Shown here: positions 19,701-28,396 of the stretch, piece by piece
Numbering within the stretch: the first letter of the stretch is position 1
Layout of the letters: the number at the start of each line of letters is the position of its first letter
Assembly: GCA_017550535.1 (NCBI GenBank)
Contig: JAFZOS010000042.1
Coordinates: 1 to 50,247 of the forward strand
DNA: 50,247 nt
Direction: 5' to 3'
DNA from: Lachnospiraceae bacterium
GTDB taxonomy: Bacteria; Bacillota; Clostridia; Lachnospirales; Lachnospiraceae
Notes under the pieces: generated by a model
Told to the model about the DNA's origin: nothing
Databases searched by the model: none
Seen by the model: the letters and a program-made list of their open reading frames with translations, nothing else
Made by a program: the position numbers and the translations under genes

Positions 19701-20264
19701 CTTCCCGATCAAAGGGGTGAACCCGTGACGGTTGAGGAAACACTTCCGTATATCCCCGACTTTATAAGGGAGCAGGAAAAGGAGATACCCGCAACCCTTC
19801 ACGGTACCGCAGTACACCGTATATTTGAGATATGGGATTATGACAGGGACGGAAGCGATGCCGAGATCCAAAGCTTTATGGAATATGTCAGGGAAAAGGG
19901 TCTTATGGAGGATGAACTTGTAGGATGCGTGAGGATCCCGGAAGTCAGCGGTTTTTTGAACAGTGATCTTGCCGCCCGCATGAAAGCGGCATATAAGAAG
20001 GGGCAGCTCTACAGGGAGCAGCCGTTTATGATAAGCCACGGCGATATCATCATACAGGGTATAATCGATGCCTATTTTATCGAGGATGATAAGATCGTGA
20101 TAGTAGATTACAAGACAGACAGGGTGGCCGATGTAAATGAACTTAAGGAACGCTACCACGTCCAGCTTGAATACTATGCAAAGGCTCTGTCAACCCTGCT
20201 TGATAAGCCGGTTTCGCAAATGCTGATATATTCCACCCGCCACAACAAAACGGTGGCTGTTTAA
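16794..20264 (+). CDS. addA: ATP-dependent helicase/nuclease subunit A (AddA)
   Basis: Start chosen at ATG 16794 because an AGGCGGG ribosome site precedes it and MGFTPEQDNAI is the usual AddA opening; in-frame GTG 16752 and ATG 16761/16767 are alternatives overlapping addB. The product is 1156 residues. UvrD-type helicase motifs are in order: AAAGSGKT (22-29), MTFTSAAAEQMK, DEYQDSN from D390, YNFRSR, IHKSKGLEFPV, YVAMTRAKEKL. The C-terminal nuclease has the D-x-K pair in VDYKTDR (D1105, K1107). With AddB it forms the RecBCD-equivalent of Firmicutes. This ends the long plus-strand run that began at 834. Confidence 0.95.
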   Translation: MGFTPEQDNAIKSRGENLLVSAAAGSGKTTVLVERIIQRVLDEEKPVDIDRFLVMTFTSAAAEQMKNKILAAIDERRAKDPANRHLIRQSSLVHNARISTIHGFCLNVIKDHFGEIGLDPDFRIADEGECKLLKHDVIQKVIERSYEEGSEEFLHMSECIASGKSDHALEEILDKLYIFSQSTPDPIAWLDKCAGAYDVQAGTEPEWFKYVLDTAKARCEEIYKHTLRACDICLEPDGPYLYLENTQRAAELADALRNLKTYDEYRNALMGIDFGRLPRQKKDDPYVDPTLKKLYDTVRDDIKYEIRMLREKIFNLPIEQQLRRIDVCRPVVCELVRLTQEITEDYSKLKREKKILDFNDLEHMCIGILGAGDGNTAREYRDYFEEIYVDEYQDSNMVQEELLKYITRGDNLFMVGDVKQSIYSFRLARPQLFMEKYDSYKKDPGKSSHNRRIDLSYNFRSRSGVLNSVNELFSQIMHKDFGGIEYDDAAALHLGSDYPAADEEQGKTELLLVDYERGGNQTEIEAKAIAMRIRSLMRDQMIFDPTEDEPKRMRRIKYSDIVILLRSAKGYEETIKKVIEQEGIPVHTMSSTGYFAAMEVSVLLDYLRVLDNPLQDIPMTAVLRSSLGGFSDDELADMRIRYPERYVYDSLRKYTDNKKSAAFLERFEKMRLKTGYTPVYELLLELIDGDYGSIISALPDGARKMANLNMLLKKAEDYGRLSYKGLFNFIRYIEMLKKHEVDYGEANIPDENDDAVRIMTIHKSKGLEFPVCFVAGLYKGYNFHDVRQSVIPDIDIGLGINLIDPEKRIKQPTLIKNLVRNKKSTEMHTEEARVLYVAMTRAKEKLILTAAVSGLETHLSRPRMLSKCDSFFDLIAYALNGAGLPSVSANILSAADLIEADIRDTVHDEVEKEEIRRIMRGADVPDNDMIRDRFSFVYSHDAGDRIFEKVSVTELKRRSMHEVLPEDKELPDQRGEPVTVEETLPYIPDFIREQEKEIPATLHGTAVHRIFEIWDYDRDGSDAEIQSFMEYVREKGLMEDELVGCVRIPEVSGFLNSDLAARMKAAYKKGQLYREQPFMISHGDIIIQGIIDAYFIEDDKIVIVDYKTDRVADVNELKERYHVQLEYYAKALSTLLDKPVSQMLIYSTRHNKTVAV

Positions 20265-20292
20265 CGCTTTCCGGGCTACATAGTAACATATA

Positions 20293-20322
20293 TTGATAAA
20301 AACATCCGTTTTGTGGTAAACT
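20293..20322 (+). promoter_or_regulatory. Extended -10 promoter, apparently leaderless, before 20330
   Basis: TTGATA at 20293-20298, an 18-base spacer, then TGG TAAACT with -10 at 20317-20322 and the TGn extension. By usual spacing transcription starts at about 20329, one base before the ATG at 20330. The spacer itself contains an AAAAC-ATCC-GTTTT inverted repeat (20299-20312). Confidence 0.5.
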
Positions 20323-20329
20323 AAGGGTT

Positions 20330-20911
20330 ATGGATAATAAGTTTGACTTAAGGACAATAATAGCGATAATCATCGGAACGATGGTAGTGGTCATCTTAAA
20401 CTGCTGTTCGCTGTATGATACACAGTTCAGGAGCATGTGGCTGATGCAGGCATGTTCCGTGGTTGTTGTTGTCATAGCTGCCGTATACGGGATCGAGGCC
20501 GGTATACTTATCCCTGTTGCGGCATGTACGATATATGGTGTAACGATGCGTGATCCTATCATAACAAAGGAGATCATCTTTCTTTTGCTTGCGGGGATCG
20601 TTACCGGGCATTATAAAGACAGGTTCATGGTAGATAAAGGGGATTTTTCGGGAGTCAGGATTCTTGATTATGTCGTGATTGAAACAGGGGTGGCAGTGCT
20701 TACCTGGTTATGTTTATATCCTCTGGGGAGTTTTTATTTAAAGCAGTCCGATCTGAGGGTCACCCTGACTGATGGCCTTAAAAACTGTGGGATATGCATG
20801 ATCGGTAAGGTTTGTATATGTCTGCCGGTCCTGCTTCTGCTTAATGTGGTGTTAAAGAAAAAATTTATGGTCGAAGAGGCAAGAAAGGAATACTTATACG
20901 ACAGGAAGTAG
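20330..20911 (+). CDS. Small integral membrane protein, possible ECF-type S component
   Basis: 193 residues with about five or six hydrophobic helices, a helix pair with short Gly-containing turns (VYGIEAGILIPVAACTIYG), and charged loops (GHYKDRFMVDKGDF). Length and helix layout are like the substrate-binding S components of energy-coupling-factor vitamin transporters, but I see no signature that fixes this, so it is best called a membrane protein of unknown function. No ribosome site is at a useful distance (AAGGG is only two bases before the ATG), which fits a leaderless mRNA. It is followed after 34 bases by the repeat protein. Confidence 0.7.
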   Translation: MDNKFDLRTIIAIIIGTMVVVILNCCSLYDTQFRSMWLMQACSVVVVVIAAVYGIEAGILIPVAACTIYGVTMRDPIITKEIIFLLLAGIVTGHYKDRFMVDKGDFSGVRILDYVVIETGVAVLTWLCLYPLGSFYLKQSDLRVTLTDGLKNCGICMIGKVCICLPVLLLLNVVLKKKFMVEEARKEYLYDRK

Positions 20912-20945
20912 TTGTCGCTGAGTGCTATTACTAAGGGGGAAATCC

Positions 20946-22505
20946 ATGGATTACAACAACGGAAACAACGGAAACGGACAGGGCTTGCAGGGACGTTATG
21001 TACCCGGGCAGGGAAACCCTAACCAAGCGGGGATACCGGGTCAGCCGGGGATGCCTCCGCAGGGGATGATGCGTCCGGGAATGCAGGGCCAGCCGGGGAT
21101 GCCTCCGCAGGGAATGGTGCGTCCGGGAATGCAGGGCCAGCCGGGGATGCCTCCGCAGGGAATGGTGCGTCCGGGGATGCCGGGTCAGCCTGGAATGCCT
21201 CCGCAGGGAATGGCGCGTCCGGGGATGCAGGGTCAGCCGGGAATGCCCCCGCAGGGAATGATGCGTCCGGGAATGCAGGGCCAGCCGGGGATGCCTCCGC
21301 AGGGAATGATGCGTCCGGGGATGCAGGGCCAGCCGGGAATGCCTCCGCAGGGAATGGTGCGTCCGGGAATGCAGGGTCAGCCGGGAATGCCTCCACAGGG
21401 GATGCCGGGTCAGGGTATTGGCGGTTCCGCTCCACAGGGCAGGGGCATGTTTGGAAGCGCGAATGCCGGAAAGCCGGCTTCGAATACGGATGCCGTAAGC
21501 GCAAGGCTTGCTAAAGGTATTGAAGACAGTATAAGCGAAAAAGGGCGTGAACGCGAACCGGCCAAGCTGTTTGGGGACGGATTTAAAGGAAAACTACCGT
21601 CTTTCTCGATACCGAGCGGACTTACCGACGGACTTACCGCATACGCGCCGTATATTTTTGGAGCGATATTGGTGCTTTGCCTTATTATATCTCTCGCGGC
21701 ATACGGTAAAGGACATAAATCATCAGGCAAGTCTTATAATATACCGAAGGATATGGTCACCTATTCCGGAGTATTTAAAAATGCCTATGAAAAGGCAGCC
21801 TCGGGTGCTCTCGGAAGTGGAACGGTTGCGAATATGGGAGCTACATATAATGATGACGGTACGGAAGTGCCTGCGGCACCGACGGCTGTAGGAGAGGATC
21901 CGATGGCAGAGGACGTGTCAGGTTCGGATGATGCCGGTTCGTCATCCTCATCATCTTCATCATCCTCCGATTCAACAGGTGAGGTTACCGGTGCAGCCAT
22001 GGTTCTGGATGACGGAAGCTCATCGGGTGGACAGGCAGAATCATACAAGGAACTGTTGTCCCAGCTTGATTCTGCGATAGCATCCGGTGACACGGCTTTT
22101 GTCGGCAGCAAACTGGCTTATGAGGACGAGAACGGCAATTTAAAGGGTTACCCGCAGTCGGTTGTCGATCATTTTGTTACATATATGTCAGCAAATTCCG
22201 ATAAGAGGTCAACGCTGATGACCGAACTTTCGGATGACAAATACTCGGGTCAGAATAATAACGCATTTGTTGTTAAGCTTCCTCTTATTAAGTTTGTGGT
22301 AAACATGGGATATGACAACACAACCGTATCTATCTCGGGTTTTTCGGATCAGCTTGTCAATGCGGGACAAAGTGCGGATATAGCTCCGCTGCTCCCCTGT
22401 ATGTACACGCTTACCATAAGCAATCCCGAATGGCCTGAATCGACAACAAGGGATATTGAGGCCAATGTAAGTGAGCCGACGATATCGATAAATATAAAAC
22501 CTTAA
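20946..22505 (+). CDS. Single-pass membrane protein with Gly/Pro/Met/Gln 16-residue repeats
   Basis: Start at ATG 20946 with AGGGGGA upstream. The product is 519 residues. Layout: Asn/Gly-rich start ([12 protein letters not shown]), seven full and one partial copies of a 16-residue unit built on [16 protein letters not shown] (about 32-159), a charged linker, one membrane segment at about 232-253, a Ser/Asp-rich linker with a run of ten serines (about 325-346), and a folded C-terminal domain with [22 protein letters not shown]. The order (cytoplasmic low-complexity part, one helix, outer domain ending in a short beta-like module) recalls YvbJ/TcaA-type envelope proteins, but the N-terminal repeats do not. 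Function unknown. Confidence 0.8.
   Translation: MDYNNGNNGNGQGLQGRYVPGQGNPNQAGIPGQPGMPPQGMMRPGMQGQPGMPPQGMVRPGMQGQPGMPPQGMVRPGMPGQPGMPPQGMARPGMQGQPGMPPQGMMRPGMQGQPGMPPQGMMRPGMQGQPGMPPQGMVRPGMQGQPGMPPQGMPGQGIGGSAPQGRGMFGSANAGKPASNTDAVSARLAKGIEDSISEKGREREPAKLFGDGFKGKLPSFSIPSGLTDGLTAYAPYIFGAILVLCLIISLAAYGKGHKSSGKSYNIPKDMVTYSGVFKNAYEKAASGALGSGTVANMGATYNDDGTEVPAAPTAVGEDPMAEDVSGSDDAGSSSSSSSSSSDSTGEVTGAAMVLDDGSSSGGQAESYKELLSQLDSAIASGDTAFVGSKLAYEDENGNLKGYPQSVVDHFVTYMSANSDKRSTLMTELSDDKYSGQNNNAFVVKLPLIKFVVNMGYDNTTVSISGFSDQLVNAGQSADIAPLLPCMYTLTISNPEWPESTTRDIEANVSEPTISINIKP
21039..21422 (+). repeat. Tandem 48-bp repeat, seven full copies plus one partial, in frame
   Basis: Copies begin at 21039 and recur every 48 bases up to 21375, where the last copy diverges. 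Each encodes [10 protein letters not shown][MVA]-RPGM-[QP]. Copies differ mainly by silent third-position changes and by the Met/Val/Ala codon at the eleventh position. Nearly identical in-frame DNA repeats can gain or lose copies by slippage or recombination, so length variation between strains is expected. Confidence 0.95.
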
Positions 22506-22533
22506 TACCATAGTTACTTTGATATGAACTGTT

Positions 22534-22573
22534 AAACGCAGGAAAGCCGGATTATACCGGTGATCCTGCGTTT
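22534..22573. terminator. Hairpin between the repeat-protein gene and groES, probable terminator
   Basis: A perfect 10-base inverted repeat, AAACGCAGGA (22534-22543) and TCCTGCGTTT (22564-22573), with an inner CCGG/CCGG pair in the loop region. The 3' side ends in a short T run and the opposite strand would also end in T residues. It lies 29 bases after the 22505 stop and just before the groES promoter. Confidence 0.6.
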
Positions 22574-22598
22574 CTGTATGCTTTGATGAAAATAATGG

Positions 22599-22630
22599 TT
22601 GACAATGAAACAAAGTCGGATTATTATAAT
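22599..22630 (+). promoter_or_regulatory. groESL promoter
   Basis: TTGACA at 22599-22604 followed by TATTAT at 22622-22627 (17-base spacer), overlapping a perfect TATAAT at 22625-22630 (20-base spacer). Either places the transcription start at about 22634-22637, directly at the CIRCE element, as expected for HrcA control. Confidence 0.75.
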
Positions 22631-22637
22631 ACACGGG

Positions 22638-22664
22638 TTAGCACTCAAACAATAGGAGTGCTAA
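22638..22664 (+). promoter_or_regulatory. CIRCE operator (HrcA binding site)
   Basis: A perfect inverted repeat: TTAGCACTC (22638-22646), nine-base spacer, GAGTGCTAA (22656-22664). This is the consensus CIRCE element that the HrcA repressor binds to hold groESL and dnaK operons down until heat shock. It lies at the predicted transcription start, 45 bases before groES. hrcA is not in this window. Confidence 0.97.
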
Positions 22665-22709
22665 CAAATTTCGAAAAATAATAAAATTTATAATAGGAGG
22701 CGAGTCATA

Positions 22710-22994
22710 ATGAAGTTAGTACCTTTAGGCGACAGAGTAGTACTTAAGCAGCTTGAAGCTGAGGAGATGACCAAGTCCGGTATCGTTTTACCCGGCCAGA
22801 GCAAGGAGAAACCCCAGCAGGCTGAGGTTGTTGCGGTAGGACCCGGCGGAACCGTTGACGGCAAGGAAGTAAAGATGGAAGTTAAGGTGGGCCAGCAGGT
22901 TATCTATTCAAAGTATGCGGGAACAGATGTCAAGCTTGATGATGAGGAGTTTATAATCGTTAAGCAGTCGGACATATTGGCTATAGTAAAGTAA
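22710..22994 (+). CDS. groES: Co-chaperonin GroES
   Basis: 94 residues, full length. Seen: MKLVPLGDRVVLKQLEAEE at the start, the mobile loop region EMTKSGIVLPGQSKEKPQ, and the C-terminal YAGTDVKLDDEEFIIVKQSDILAIV. It caps the GroEL ring during ATP-driven protein folding. A consensus AGGAGG lies 10 bases before the ATG. Controlled by CIRCE; groEL follows after 23 bases. Confidence 0.98.
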   Translation: MKLVPLGDRVVLKQLEAEEMTKSGIVLPGQSKEKPQQAEVVAVGPGGTVDGKEVKMEVKVGQQVIYSKYAGTDVKLDDEEFIIVKQSDILAIVK

Positions 22995-23005
22995 TCTATC
23001 TTTAG

Positions 23006-24640
<1,635 letters not shown>

Positions 24641-24668
24641 TCGAATAACGAGACAAGCCGTAAATATA

Positions 24669-24710
24669 GAAAGCTCCGCGAGTGCTCGCACTCAGGCGGA
24701 GCTTTCTTTT
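24669..24710 (+). terminator. Strong intrinsic terminator after groEL
   Basis: An 11-base stem, GAAAGCTCCGC (24669-24679) with GCGGAGCTTTC (24696-24706), closes on a second inner stem GAGTG-CTCG-CACTC (24680-24693), separated by a two-base AG bulge. It is followed by TTTTATT. The hairpin lies 29 bases after the groEL stop. Confidence 0.9.
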
Positions 24711-24724
24711 ATTCGCTTATCCGT

Positions 24725-24753
24725 TTGACCCTCTATACAAAGAATGATAAAAT
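24725..24753 (+). promoter_or_regulatory. Consensus-like promoter placing transcription start on the ATG of 24760
   Basis: TTGACC at 24725-24730, a 17-base spacer, then TGA TAAAAT with -10 at 24748-24753 and a TGn extension. Seven bases beyond the -10 is 24760, the A of the start codon, so the mRNA would have no leader. Confidence 0.6.
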
Positions 24754-24759
24754 CATTTC

Positions 24760-26805
24760 ATGAAAAATCCTGCCGGCAAGAAATCAAAAAACATATATCT
24801 GTGGCTTATCCTGTTTGCCCTTATAAACCTTGCTTTGGTATGCTTTCTTTATCATACGGATAATCTGGCCCTTGATGAAAACGATGAATACGGTCTTAGC
24901 AATTACCAGGCAGGTGTCTACGGTGAATATCTTCCCGATAATGCTCTCGATGAGAATATTGTGTTTTCGACTCTGATGAGTACGCTGTTTAAGGCTTTTC
25001 CGGTTTGTAACTGGCTTATACTTACATGTGTGCTTTTATACTATTTCTCATACAATTCCTTTATGTTTTTTTTCCTGAAACGTACCGGAAACGGTATGCT
25101 GAGCTTTATACTGACTCTTATTATCCTGATCATGTCGTATCGGCATACATACGATGCGATAAATAATTGTTCTGCCGCAGGCATGGCAGCGATCGCGGGT
25201 ATTCTGCTTTTGATGTGTGCGCTTGAAAACGACAATGCATATTTTGAATGGATCGCGGGAACCGTTATTTTGTGCCTGGGAGCCGGGATAAGGTTTAGCG
25301 GCGCGCTTATGGGTATGGGCTTCGGGCTGATATTTGCAGTATGCTATCTTAAGGATAAAAAGATCACCAAAAAGGTTATGGTTAAGGTGATCGTTCCGGT
25401 GATCATATTGATGGCGCTGTTTGTTACTGACAGGGTGTATTTCAGTACTCCCAAATGGAAGGAAGCTTTGGAACTTACCGCGCTCAGGGAGTATGTAAAT
25501 GACAGGAGTTCGATAAGGTTTGGCGCCGTAAGGTATGATGACGGCACCGAAATGGGCAGGGCGTATTGGGACGGGCTCGGGATTGACCGGGAGGACTGTA
25601 AGTTCCTTACCAGCTGGTATTGCGGTGACCGTAATGTATTCAATAAGGAGATGCTCACACGCCTTGTTGAATATGATAAACAGTATCAATACACGGGGAG
25701 GAAATTTGTAAGGTGGGCAGTAAAGGCTGTACTCACGTATGTTTACATAATATTTGACGGCGGCCGGATGGAACTGCTATTGCTTGCGGCAGTCGCATTG
25801 ACGGTAAATGTGTGCACATTTGTGATCAATAAGAAACGCAGGCTTGAGAGTGTGCTCATTTATCTTATAACGGATCTTGAGATCGCATATTGCATGGTCC
25901 TTGACAGGCTGCTTGCAAGGGTTATTATAATTCCGCTTTTATGCTCGATCATCATATCGCTGTATTTCATTACTGAGGTTGATAAAGTAAGAGAGTTTGA
26001 CATACAGGGCTTTGTTTTATCCAAAGGTCTGTTTGGAAGGATAACCTTTACGGCGGCGGCATGCATCCTTATCGCGGGAGTGATCTTTTTAAATCCTGTA
26101 CGCACCCCTGAATACCGGGATTGGGATGAATTTATAAAATTTAAGAACAGTATTGATACGACGGGCAGCAAGGATCTGTATATATTCAGTTCGGGCAGTA
26201 TTACCGGCCTTCCGGGACGGCTGTTTGACTGTCCGCGTTTTGGCGCCATGACTGACTGTATTCCGGATACGGGATGGGGCGCAATGCTTGTGTATACTCA
26301 TGACAGGCTGGAGGAATTCGGATACGGGAACAGTCCGTACGAGTGTATGCTGGGCAGCGATCATATTTACTTTGTAGGTCATTCCGACAGCAGGATGAGG
26401 CTTGATTTTATACGGCGCCACTATGATGAGGATATTGATGTGAGCCGCGTATATTCATATGGCGGTTATAATGCATATTCAATTACCGCAAAACCGGATA
26501 AAACCGCCGGGGATAAGGACATTGCAGAATGGGATATAAAGGCTCCGGTTCTAAATAACGATGATGAAGCATATTGGAACATTGAAGGACATATTAAGGA
26601 TCATGACAGCGCCATGGCTTATTTCCTTGAGCTTAAGGGGGACGATAAGTGTTACTGTTATGAAGTCAGGGTTGAAGACGATAAGTTCCTGTTGGGTGTT
26701 CCGGCATATACATGGGAAAAAGCTGATGAATGCAGCGTAAGGCTGTTTATGAACACGGCTGACGGAGCGGTGTTTGATGATGATATGGAATATGTGAAGT
26801 TTTGA
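24760..26805 (+). CDS. Large GT-C-like multi-pass membrane protein, 681 aa
   Basis: A first membrane segment (about 13-30) is followed by an acidic outer loop (LALDENDEYGLSNYQAG), then about ten to twelve more helices and a soluble C-terminal region of about 230 residues with Trp/Tyr/Asp-rich beta-like sequence. An acidic first loop, many helices and an outer C-terminal domain is the layout of GT-C glycosyltransferases, though no family is certain. No Shine-Dalgarno precedes the ATG, and the promoter geometry suggests leaderless translation. It stands between the groEL terminator and the FrhB-GtrA gene, whose promoter begins nine bases after this stop. Confidence 0.75.
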   Translation: MKNPAGKKSKNIYLWLILFALINLALVCFLYHTDNLALDENDEYGLSNYQAGVYGEYLPDNALDENIVFSTLMSTLFKAFPVCNWLILTCVLLYYFSYNSFMFFFLKRTGNGMLSFILTLIILIMSYRHTYDAINNCSAAGMAAIAGILLLMCALENDNAYFEWIAGTVILCLGAGIRFSGALMGMGFGLIFAVCYLKDKKITKKVMVKVIVPVIILMALFVTDRVYFSTPKWKEALELTALREYVNDRSSIRFGAVRYDDGTEMGRAYWDGLGIDREDCKFLTSWYCGDRNVFNKEMLTRLVEYDKQYQYTGRKFVRWAVKAVLTYVYIIFDGGRMELLLLAAVALTVNVCTFVINKKRRLESVLIYLITDLEIAYCMVLDRLLARVIIIPLLCSIIISLYFITEVDKVREFDIQGFVLSKGLFGRITFTAAACILIAGVIFLNPVRTPEYRDWDEFIKFKNSIDTTGSKDLYIFSSGSITGLPGRLFDCPRFGAMTDCIPDTGWGAMLVYTHDRLEEFGYGNSPYECMLGSDHIYFVGHSDSRMRLDFIRRHYDEDIDVSRVYSYGGYNAYSITAKPDKTAGDKDIAEWDIKAPVLNNDDEAYWNIEGHIKDHDSAMAYFLELKGDDKCYCYEVRVEDDKFLLGVPAYTWEKADECSVRLFMNTADGAVFDDDMEYVKF

Positions 26806-26813
26806 CGATGCTG

Positions 26814-26842
26814 TTGAGAATGATCCCGGTAAGGTATAAAAT
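26814..26842 (+). promoter_or_regulatory. Promoter for the FrhB-GtrA operon, very short leader
   Basis: TTGAGA at 26814-26819, a 17-base spacer, then TAAAAT at 26837-26842 (overlapping TATAAA at 26835-26840). Transcription would begin at about 26847-26849, leaving only 6-8 bases before ATG 26855, so the AGGAAA ribosome site may be only partly transcribed. Confidence 0.45.
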
Positions 26843-26854
26843 AGCAGGAAAGTC

Positions 26855-28396
26855 ATGATAAATATTAATGAAAAAAAGACAAACTGCTGCGGATGCACTG
26901 CGTGCGCGCAGGTATGTCCCAAAAACTGCATAACAATGGAAGCGGATGCAGAGGGGTTTTCATACCCTGTTGTTGATACGGATAAGTGTATCTCCTGCAA
27001 TAGATGTGACAGCGTATGCCCCATAATAAATAAGGTCGAAGCCGCTTCCGGTGATGATTACCCGAAAGCGATAGGCGGTTGGCATAAGGATGAAGACATA
27101 AGGGCGTTAAGTTCATCGGGCGGAGCGTTTTCCCTGTTCGCGCAGGAGATATTAGAGCAGGGCGGCGTCGTGTACGGATGTGCCCTCGATGACAAGGCCG
27201 CCGCAAGGCATATATGTGTTGATTCTTTGGATGATCTTGATAAACTCCGCGGTTCCAAGTATGTACAGAGTGCACTTGATGATGTTTACGAAAGCATCCG
27301 TAAGCTTCTTGAGGAAGGCCGTAAGGTGCTGTTTACGGGAGCGCCATGCCAGGCAGCAGGCTTATGTTCATACCTTGGTGATAAAAGGAGCGATAACCTG
27401 TATTTGATCGATTTTATCTGCCATGGTGTTCCTTCGCCTCGCGTTTTTGCCGAATATATTGCGGAAACCGAAAAGGAAGCGGGAAGCAGGGTTACGGGTT
27501 TTAAGTTCAGGCTCAAGGACCACGGCTGGAGCGGGTCGGGTATGCAGCTTGGTACATGCGCCGAATTCGAAAACGGGGATAGCATAAGGAATTATCCCGC
27601 CTTCCGCGATCCTTTCATGAACGGATTTCTGGATGATACATATCTTCGCCCGTCCTGCTATGACTGCAGCTTTAAAGATGTGAAAAAGGGGTATTCTGAC
27701 TTTACCATAGCGGATTTCTGGGGAGTAGACAAGGTTTCCGATAAGTTAAATGACGGAAAGGGAACCTCGCTCATAATTATACATAATGAACATGCCCGGG
27801 AACTATGGAACAATGTTAAGGATAACTTCTTTTATCAGGAGGTTTCAACCGATGCGGCCATCAAACGGAACCGGAGCATAAAACAGTCTCCGGCAAGGAG
27901 CAGACGCCGAGACCGGTTTTTTACGGACCTTGATTCTAAAGGGTATAAATATGTAAAGCGTAAGTATATGTCGGGACTGACATGGGCATGGCACAGGCTT
28001 TGGAAGATGTTCGGCCGCTTTGAGCAGTTTATTAAGTTCTCGTTCGTAGGAGTTTCAAATACTGTAATAAGCCTTGCGGTATACTACATATGCATATTTC
28101 TCGGACTGCATTACATGCTCGCATATACCCTGGGATTTCTTTTAAGTGTATGCAATGCGTTTTTCTGGAACAACAGGTATGTGTTTACCAACAAGCAGGA
28201 AAAGAGCATTGTCAGGGCCTTCCTTAAGGTGCTCACTTCATACGGCTTCAGTTTTCTGTTGTCACTTGTGCTGATGGGGCTTTTGGTTGATATACTTAAG
28301 ATCCCTCAGGTGATAGCGCCTTTGCTTAAGATGACAGTTACGATCCCCATCAATTTCGTACTTAACAAAGTATGGGCATTTAAGGACAAAAAATAA
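26855..28396 (+). CDS. Fusion: ferredoxin/FrhB-like domain with C-terminal GtrA-like membrane domain
   Basis: 513 residues. Part one: two 4Fe-4S motifs, C11-x2-C14-x2-C17-x3-C21P and C45-x2-C48-x2-C51-x3-C55P, then the coenzyme F420 hydrogenase/dehydrogenase beta-subunit-like region (VYGCALDDK, KVLFTGAPCQAAGL, DFICHGVPSPRVF, DFTIADFWGVDK). Such FrhB-like proteins are frequent in surface-polysaccharide clusters, usually beside pyruvyl transferases. Part two, from about residue 389: FIKFSFVGVSNTVISLAVYY and four membrane helices ending NKVWAFKDKK, a complete GtrA domain, proposed to move polyprenyl-linked sugars across the membrane. The two parts are in one unbroken frame. The ATG of the next gene overlaps this stop by one base. 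The role of a redox domain tied to a flippase-like domain is unknown. Confidence 0.88.
   Translation: MININEKKTNCCGCTACAQVCPKNCITMEADAEGFSYPVVDTDKCISCNRCDSVCPIINKVEAASGDDYPKAIGGWHKDEDIRALSSSGGAFSLFAQEILEQGGVVYGCALDDKAAARHICVDSLDDLDKLRGSKYVQSALDDVYESIRKLLEEGRKVLFTGAPCQAAGLCSYLGDKRSDNLYLIDFICHGVPSPRVFAEYIAETEKEAGSRVTGFKFRLKDHGWSGSGMQLGTCAEFENGDSIRNYPAFRDPFMNGFLDDTYLRPSCYDCSFKDVKKGYSDFTIADFWGVDKVSDKLNDGKGTSLIIIHNEHARELWNNVKDNFFYQEVSTDAAIKRNRSIKQSPARSRRRDRFFTDLDSKGYKYVKRKYMSGLTWAWHRLWKMFGRFEQFIKFSFVGVSNTVISLAVYYICIFLGLHYMLAYTLGFLLSVCNAFFWNNRYVFTNKQEKSIVRAFLKVLTSYGFSFLLSLVLMGLLVDILKIPQVIAPLLKMTVTIPINFVLNKVWAFKDKK

Noticed and set aside
19019..20159. Antisense frames of 217 and 262 residues across addA
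   Set aside because: They oppose well-conserved helicase and nuclease motifs and have no ribosome sites or domain features.
21039..21422. Regular 48-bp repeats as a CRISPR array
   Set aside because: The copies are contiguous with no unique spacers and encode protein in frame; no cas genes are nearby.
21019..21504. A 161-residue Pro/Ala/Phe-rich open frame on the minus strand
   Set aside because: It is the antisense of the 48-bp repeat; the repeat has no stop in that frame, so the frame stays open by construction. No ribosome site.
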